Under the pieces are notes generated by a model. It ran no database searches and was not told the origin of the DNA. It was given only the letters and a program-made list of their open reading frames with translations. Source: Lachnospiraceae bacterium (GTDB lineage Bacteria > Bacillota > Clostridia > Lachnospirales > Lachnospiraceae). Taken from it: a stretch of 17,786 bases of DNA. Made by a program: the position numbers and the translations under genes. The stretch lies in the NCBI GenBank assembly GCA_017463035.1, contig JAFTPY010000115.1, positions 1-17,786 of the forward strand. The letters are read 5' to 3'. Shown piece by piece: positions 14,576 through 17,786 of the stretch. Positions within the stretch are counted from its first letter, which is position 1; each line of letters starts with the position of its first letter.

Positions 14576-15598
14576 ATGAAACGGATGTATGCGTTGGGTG
14601 CGAATCGTGTATTTTTGTCCAGTGTGGCCGGGTCACAGTTGCTAATTTATTTTGTGGTCGGTTTGGGAGTACAGGATGATATGTTGCTCCAGTTTTTAAT
14701 CGAAGTGTTTTTGGCATTGCCGGGGATTTCCTATCTTGTGACGCAGAAGATGTCCGTAAAGGAAGGATTGGGAGTTCGAACGGTGGGATGGAAGGTTTGG
14801 CTGCTTATGATACCCTTAGCCTTTTGTCTGGATAAGATTGCCGAGTTTATTAATGTGGTTTCCCAGCTGTTTGCGACAAACGGTATAGGAAGTCATGTGG
14901 CGGAGTTGGTAATAAAGTATCCGTTCCCGGTGGCGTTTTTTGTGGTGGCGGTGATGCCGGCACTTTGTGAGGAATTGATTTACCGGGGAGTTCTTTTTCG
15001 TGGATATCGGAAGAGCGGAGTCCTGATTGCGGTGTTATTGACGGCGTTTTTATTCGGTATGATGCATATGAATTTGAATCAGTTTTCTTATGCCTTTGTA
15101 CTGGGATTTCTTTTTGCTTTTGTAACGGAGATAACCGGTTCGATTTTACCGGCGGTTTTACTGCACATCTATGTTAACGGTAAGTCGGTGGTTGTATTGT
15201 ATGCTTCCGTGCATTATCTTACGGGACTGCGTGAGCAATATGTACAGGCACAGACGGCTGGGGATGCCGGACTGATGGAGGAGTTACTGGAGTTTGCCCA
15301 GGGAGTACCGATTGACAAGGTGAACTGGCTGCAGGAATATATGAATATGGGAGACGGTTCCGTGACGGATATGATTTCGGCACTGGTTCCGGGCTTTTTA
15401 GCGGCTGTCGCTGCGGTAATTGTTATTTTTGTTATACTGGTGTGGTGTCATGGCGGGAAGCAAAAATTAAAAGAAATGTTTTCAAAGGAAGAAGCTTTCG
15501 GGGCGGAAGAGCACAGAGGTTGGTTTCGGAGTATATATTCTCCGGAGCTGTTGGTGGGGCTTTTGTTTTGTGCGGGATTTATGTTTTTCAGAATATAA
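14576..15598 (+). CDS. CPBP-family intramembrane glutamic protease
   Basis: The 340-residue, strongly hydrophobic protein has about eight predicted membrane helices. The Abi/CPBP (type II CAAX prenyl endopeptidase-like) motifs are in order: EELIYR (E132, E133, R137), FGMMH (F160-H164) and HIYVN (H197-N201), so the catalytic glutamate and metal-like histidines are kept. A polar insert of about 55 residues (215-270) and a last helix after a charged stretch are additions to the minimal domain. The ATG at 14576 follows GGGAGGA by 6 bases; the in-frame TTG at 14558 lies before this site and is rejected. Substrates of such proteins are mostly unknown; bacteriocin self-immunity has been reported for some, but no bacteriocin gene is seen here. 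Confidence 0.9.
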   Translation: MKRMYALGANRVFLSSVAGSQLLIYFVVGLGVQDDMLLQFLIEVFLALPGISYLVTQKMSVKEGLGVRTVGWKVWLLMIPLAFCLDKIAEFINVVSQLFATNGIGSHVAELVIKYPFPVAFFVVAVMPALCEELIYRGVLFRGYRKSGVLIAVLLTAFLFGMMHMNLNQFSYAFVLGFLFAFVTEITGSILPAVLLHIYVNGKSVVVLYASVHYLTGLREQYVQAQTAGDAGLMEELLEFAQGVPIDKVNWLQEYMNMGDGSVTDMISALVPGFLAAVAAVIVIFVILVWCHGGKQKLKEMFSKEEAFGAEEHRGWFRSIYSPELLVGLLFCAGFMFFRI

Positions 15599-15627
15599 TG
15601 TTTGGATGATACGGGAACTGAAAAGTG

Positions 15628-15659
15628 AAAAAGAAAAGCCCGTGCATTTGCACGAGCTT
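15628..15659 (-). terminator. Rho-independent terminator of the yjfB-type gene
   Basis: AAGC-C-CGTGCA pairs with TGCACG-A-GCTT around a two-base centre. On the minus strand the stem begins inside the stop codon and is followed by TTTTCTTTTT. On the plus strand no T-run follows, so it does not clearly end the CPBP transcript. Confidence 0.75.
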
Positions 15660-15834
15660 AGACACGAAGGTCGATGTTCTGTCCCAAATTCGGATTGACC
15701 GACTGTTCCATCAACTTAATCATGTTCTCTCCGGTGCCTTCGATGGTTTCAAGTGTTTTCTTGAAAACAGCAACACTGACCATATCGGAAGCTTGTAATG
15801 CAGAAGCCTGCATAGAAAGTGCGGCAATGTCCAT
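15658..15834 (-). CDS. YjfB-family putative motility protein
   Basis: This 58-residue gene starts MDIAALSMQASALQASDMVS and ends with NPNLGQNIDLRV. The start MDIAxLS, the middle KKTLE..EGTGENMIKLM and the PNLGxNIDxxV end are the signature of the YjfB motility family. The role is unknown; the name rests on association with flagellated Firmicutes. The ATG at 15834 has AAAGGAGG 7 bases upstream, and a sigma-A-like promoter lies at 15893-15921. The stop TAA overlaps its own terminator stem. It lies convergent with the CPBP gene and divergent from the thioredoxin reductase gene. Confidence 0.88.
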   Translation of the reverse strand: MDIAALSMQASALQASDMVSVAVFKKTLETIEGTGENMIKLMEQSVNPNLGQNIDLRV

Positions 15835-15850
15835 AAGGCATCCTCCTTTC

Positions 15851-15872
15851 GTCTGTACGAAATGTGACAGAC
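15851..15872 (-). repeat. inverted repeat in the yjfB leader
   Basis: GTCTGT (15851-15856) and ACAGAC (15867-15872) are perfect inverses with a 10-base gap, just before the ribosome site of the yjfB-type gene. It could form a small mRNA hairpin or be an operator. Confidence 0.35.
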
Positions 15873-15892
15873 AATTGTTTGTTTCTGAGGTT

Positions 15893-15921
15893 ATTATAAC
15901 ATAGTTTTATAAAAAAAGCAA
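15893..15921 (-). promoter_or_regulatory. predicted sigma-A promoter of the yjfB-type gene
   Basis: On the minus strand TTGCTT (15921-15916) and a perfect TATAAT (15898-15893) are 17 bases apart and read toward 15834. No SigD-type box (GCCGATAT) is present, although a motility sigma would be expected. Confidence 0.55.
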
Positions 15922-15928
15922 GAAAAAG

Positions 15929-15943
15929 GCGCCTTGAAGGCGC
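15929..15943. other. small hairpin before the thioredoxin reductase ribosome site
   Basis: GCGCC (15929-15933) pairs with GGCGC (15939-15943) around TTGAA. It is flanked by an A-rich run on the left, so on the minus strand it looks like a weak terminator (stem then TTTTTCTTG). It sits directly before AGAAAGAGG. Confidence 0.45.
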
Positions 15944-15957
15944 AGAAAGAGGTTTTT

Positions 15958-16866
15958 ATGTTAGATACTATGATTATCGGAGCCGGTCCTGCGGGTATGG
16001 CGGCAGGCATTTATGCGGCAAGAGCGGAGCTTTCTCATTTGGTGCTGGAGAGTGGTCTTATGAGCGGCGGACAGATTATTAATACGTCGGAGGTGGACAA
16101 TTATCCGGGCTTAAAGGGAATCGGCGGTTTTGAGTTGGCCATGAAGTTCAGAGAGCATTGTGACGGATGCGGTGTGCAGTTTAAGGACGGCAAGGTTGTT
16201 AAGGTAGAAAAGAAAGAGAACGGTTTTCTGGTTTTGCTGGAGAACGGAGAGAGCTATGAGACGAAAACGGTACTGTTTGCTACCGGTGCAAAGCACAGAA
16301 CCTTAGGCATTCCGGGAGAAGCGGAGTTTACGGGAAGCGGTGTTTCTTATTGTGCCACCTGTGACGGAGCCTTTTTCCGTGGAAAAGAAGTGGCGGTCAT
16401 CGGCGGCGGTGATGTGGCAATCGAGGATGCGATTTTCCTGGCCCGCGTATGCAGCAAGGTGTATCTGGTACACCGCAGAGACGAGTTCCGGGCGGCAAAG
16501 ACGTTGGTGAACCGTTTGCGTGCCTGTGAGAACGTGGAATTTGTTTTAAAGGCAACACCATCCGAGATTAAGGGAAACGGTCGTGTGGAGAGCCTTTGTG
16601 TGAATACGCCGGATGGAGAAAGAGTATTGCCTGTGTCCGGTGTGTTTGTGGCGGTAGGTATGCTTCCGAATACGGAGCTTTTAAAGGGGCTTGTGTCCTT
16701 GGATGAAGCGGGCTATGTTGTTGCGGGAGAAGATTGCAGAGCGGATGTTCCGGGGGTTTTTGCAGCGGGAGATTTGCGCACAAAGCACCTGCGTCAGGTG
16801 GTAACCGCGGCAGCGGACGGAGCGACGGCGATTTATGAGATTGAGGCTTATTTGAATCAGCAGTAA
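15958..16866 (+). CDS. trxB: thioredoxin reductase (FAD/NADPH, CATC disulfide)
   Basis: The enzyme passes electrons from NADPH through FAD and a cysteine pair to thioredoxin, in the cytosol. The 302 residues start MLDTMIIGAGPAGMAAG, the FAD dinucleotide fold. The redox centre SYCATCDGAFF has C132 and C135, the NADPH site is IGGGDVAIEDA (148-158) with HRRDEFRA (172-179), and the C-terminal FAD contact is AAGDLR (269-274). All features of a low-molecular-weight TrxR are present. The ATG at 15958 is chosen because AGAAAGAGG lies 5 bases upstream. No thioredoxin gene is nearby, and I found no convincing forward promoter in the gap. A terminator follows at 16944-16974. Confidence 0.93.
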   Translation: MLDTMIIGAGPAGMAAGIYAARAELSHLVLESGLMSGGQIINTSEVDNYPGLKGIGGFELAMKFREHCDGCGVQFKDGKVVKVEKKENGFLVLLENGESYETKTVLFATGAKHRTLGIPGEAEFTGSGVSYCATCDGAFFRGKEVAVIGGGDVAIEDAIFLARVCSKVYLVHRRDEFRAAKTLVNRLRACENVEFVLKATPSEIKGNGRVESLCVNTPDGERVLPVSGVFVAVGMLPNTELLKGLVSLDEAGYVVAGEDCRADVPGVFAAGDLRTKHLRQVVTAAADGATAIYEIEAYLNQQ

Positions 16867-16882
16867 GGAGTATGGTTCGTTC

Positions 16883-16923
16883 GCAAGAGGGGGGCGTGCA
16901 TTTTAATGCGACAGCCTCTTTGC
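16883..16923 (+). other. imperfect hairpin downstream of trxB
   Basis: GCAAGAGG (16883-16890) can pair with CCTCTTTGC (16915-16923) with one bulged base, and GCATT (16898-16902) with AATGC (16905-16909) inside. No T-run follows, so it is not a terminator by itself. It may be a 3'-UTR structure of the trxB mRNA. Confidence 0.4.
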
Positions 16924-16943
16924 TACAGGAAAAAATTGGACAG

Positions 16944-16974
16944 CCCGGTGTGTTGACAAAGCATACCGGGTTTT
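16944..16974 (+). terminator. Rho-independent terminator of trxB
   Basis: CCCGGTGTG (16944-16952) pairs with CATACCGGG (16962-16970) over nine positions including one G-U, around a nine-base loop, followed by TTTTG. The loop contains the TTGACA of the next promoter. Confidence 0.8.
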
Positions 16975-16982
16975 GTTATAAT
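16953..16982 (+). promoter_or_regulatory. consensus sigma-A promoter of the SH3b gene
   Basis: A perfect TTGACA (16953-16958) and perfect TATAAT (16977-16982) are 18 bases apart, with an extended -10 TGT just before. Transcription should start near 16989, giving a leader of about 43 bases. Confidence 0.85.
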
Positions 16983-16984
16983 TG

Positions 16985-17013
16985 TGTTACAAGTTTGTAA
17001 TAATTTTGTAACA
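16985..17013 (+). repeat. inverted and tandem repeats at the SH3b transcription start, operator-like
   Basis: TGTTACAA (16985-16992) and TTGTAACA (17006-17013) form a perfect 8-bp inverted repeat. Within the same stretch TTTGTAATAAT (16994-17004) and TTTGTAACAAT (17005-17015) are an 11-bp tandem repeat with one change, so TTACAA occurs three times, twice on the minus strand at one-turn spacing. It covers the expected transcription start. Confidence 0.55.
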
Positions 17014-17031
17014 ATTTTAGGGAGGCGAATT

Positions 17032-17786
17032 ATGGGAAGTCGAAACTACGGGAGAATATTGCTGTGTGTCGGAGCTGCGGCATTGGCAGGGATGTTGTCG
17101 GGCAGTGAAGCGAGAGCGGAGGTGTTTACGAAACGGGTGCCGTTACAGCCGGAGATACAGACAAAGCAGGTTTCTTTCATGAATATAAAAGAATTTTGGA
17201 ATGCTGTGGGAGCGGAATATCAATACATAGAGGGCTTGGAAGAAATCGGCGAATGTGTATTGCAAAAAATCGGGGAGGCCGGAGAAGCAAAGGATGAATT
17301 GGTGCTGTTTTCCAGGGCCAAGGGCTTGGAAGGAACGAGAGTATATGCCAATGTGTCCAATTATGTGAATGTCAGACAGAAGGCATCCACCTCATCGAAG
17401 GTGGTGGGCAAGCTTTACGGAGACTGTGTCGCAACGGTGGTGGAAGAGGAAGGAAACTGGGTGTATGTGAATTCCGGAAATGTGACAGGATATGTGGTAA
17501 AGGATTATTTGTTGCTGGGAGACGCTGCCGAGGAGGCTATTACAAAGAAATATACACCGAAAATCCGGGTAACGGCGAATGTATTAAATGTGCGTTCCGG
17601 TGCGGGTACCGGGTACGGCGTTCTGGACACCTTTACAAAGGGGGAAGAGGCGGAACTCGTAGAACAGGGAAAAGAATGGATAAAAATCCGTTTTACATCC
17701 GACGGGGCAAAGAAAACAGGCTATGTTTACGGAAAGTACGTGACGATTACCGGGGGACCGAAGTACGGCGAGACTCTTGCAGAGGA
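17032..17786 (+). CDS. exported SH3b-repeat protein (partial, C-terminal part outside window)
   Basis: The gene runs off the right edge after 251 codons. The N terminus has a signal peptide: basic MGSRNYGR, a hydrophobic core (9-23) and a likely cleavage after ARA at residue 29. Two bacterial SH3 domains follow: about 104-163 (YVNVRQKAST..VVGKLYGD..WVYVNSG..GYVVKDYL) and about 178-242 (VLNVRSGAGTGYGVLDTF..EWIKIRF..GYVYGKYV). Such domains bind peptidoglycan and often precede a cell-wall hydrolase domain such as NlpC/P60 or SleB, which would lie outside the window if present. The region from 30 to 103 is not recognised. The ATG at 17032 has GGGAGG 7 bases upstream. The promoter is near consensus and an operator-like repeat overlaps its start, so expression is probably strong and controlled. 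Confidence 0.85.
   Translation, partial: MGSRNYGRILLCVGAAALAGMLSGSEARAEVFTKRVPLQPEIQTKQVSFMNIKEFWNAVGAEYQYIEGLEEIGECVLQKIGEAGEAKDELVLFSRAKGLEGTRVYANVSNYVNVRQKASTSSKVVGKLYGDCVATVVEEEGNWVYVNSGNVTGYVVKDYLLLGDAAEEAITKKYTPKIRVTANVLNVRSGAGTGYGVLDTFTKGEEAELVEQGKEWIKIRFTSDGAKKTGYVYGKYVTITGGPKYGETLAE

Noticed and set aside
16872..17000. Possible 42-residue peptide after trxB, with AAGGAG beside the ATG
   Set aside because: The ribosome site is only one base from the ATG, and the frame runs through the trxB terminator, the SH3b promoter and its repeats.
1..17786. CRISPR arrays, insertion sequences, integrases, tRNA or rRNA genes
   Set aside because: No regularly spaced repeats, transposase-like frames or RNA gene signatures were seen on either strand.

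Overview
The window reads as ordinary chromosome from a motile, low-to-mid GC Firmicute, most likely a member of the Clostridia and probably Lachnospiraceae-like. The grounds are AGGAGG-type ribosome binding sites, near-consensus sigma-A promoters, and neighbourhoods known from Bacillus and Clostridia: an mreB/mbl gene followed by flagellar rod genes, and comF followed by a YvyF-family gene. The soluble GHKL kinase / LytTR pair and the YjfB-type motility protein fit the same group. The family assignment is inference. I see no insertion sequence, phage gene, CRISPR array, rRNA or tRNA, and no gene-free stretch longer than about 250 bases.

Layout. From 1 to 2182 the minus strand carries chorismate synthase (aroC), a LytTR response regulator and the start of a GHKL sensor kinase cut by the left edge. 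From 2365 to 5265 the plus strand carries an XRE-type regulator and a membrane-anchored GGDEF-EAL protein. That protein has a decayed GGDEF site and a complete set of EAL motifs, so it is probably a c-di-GMP phosphodiesterase. A small four-helix membrane protein of unknown function (5221-5712, minus) overlaps it tail to tail.

From 5820 to 9206 lies a transcription unit of mbl-like mreB, two FlgF/FlgG-family rod genes and a FlgJ-type rod-binding gene. It has a sigma-A promoter and a good candidate sigma-28 (flagellar sigma) promoter in front, and ends at a perfect 15-bp terminator stem. Then come recD2, comF (apparently with a CTG start) and a YvyF-family zinc-ribbon gene, ending at a terminator shared with the convergent pair acyl-ACP thioesterase / cvfB (12809-14417, minus). 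The right part holds a CPBP-family membrane protease, a 58-residue YjfB-type motility gene on the minus strand, a thioredoxin reductase and the start of an exported SH3b-repeat protein cut by the right edge.

Theme. Motility genes are scattered through the window (rod genes, flgJ-like, yvyF, yjfB), together with a predicted c-di-GMP-degrading enzyme that could favour motility. Cell-shape, DNA-repair, competence-type and lipid genes lie between them. I did not find a convincing new multi-gene system. The most interesting signals are regulatory: the sigma-28-like site before mbl, the CTG start of comF, and the interlocked terminator/promoter with a repeat operator between the thioredoxin reductase and SH3b genes.
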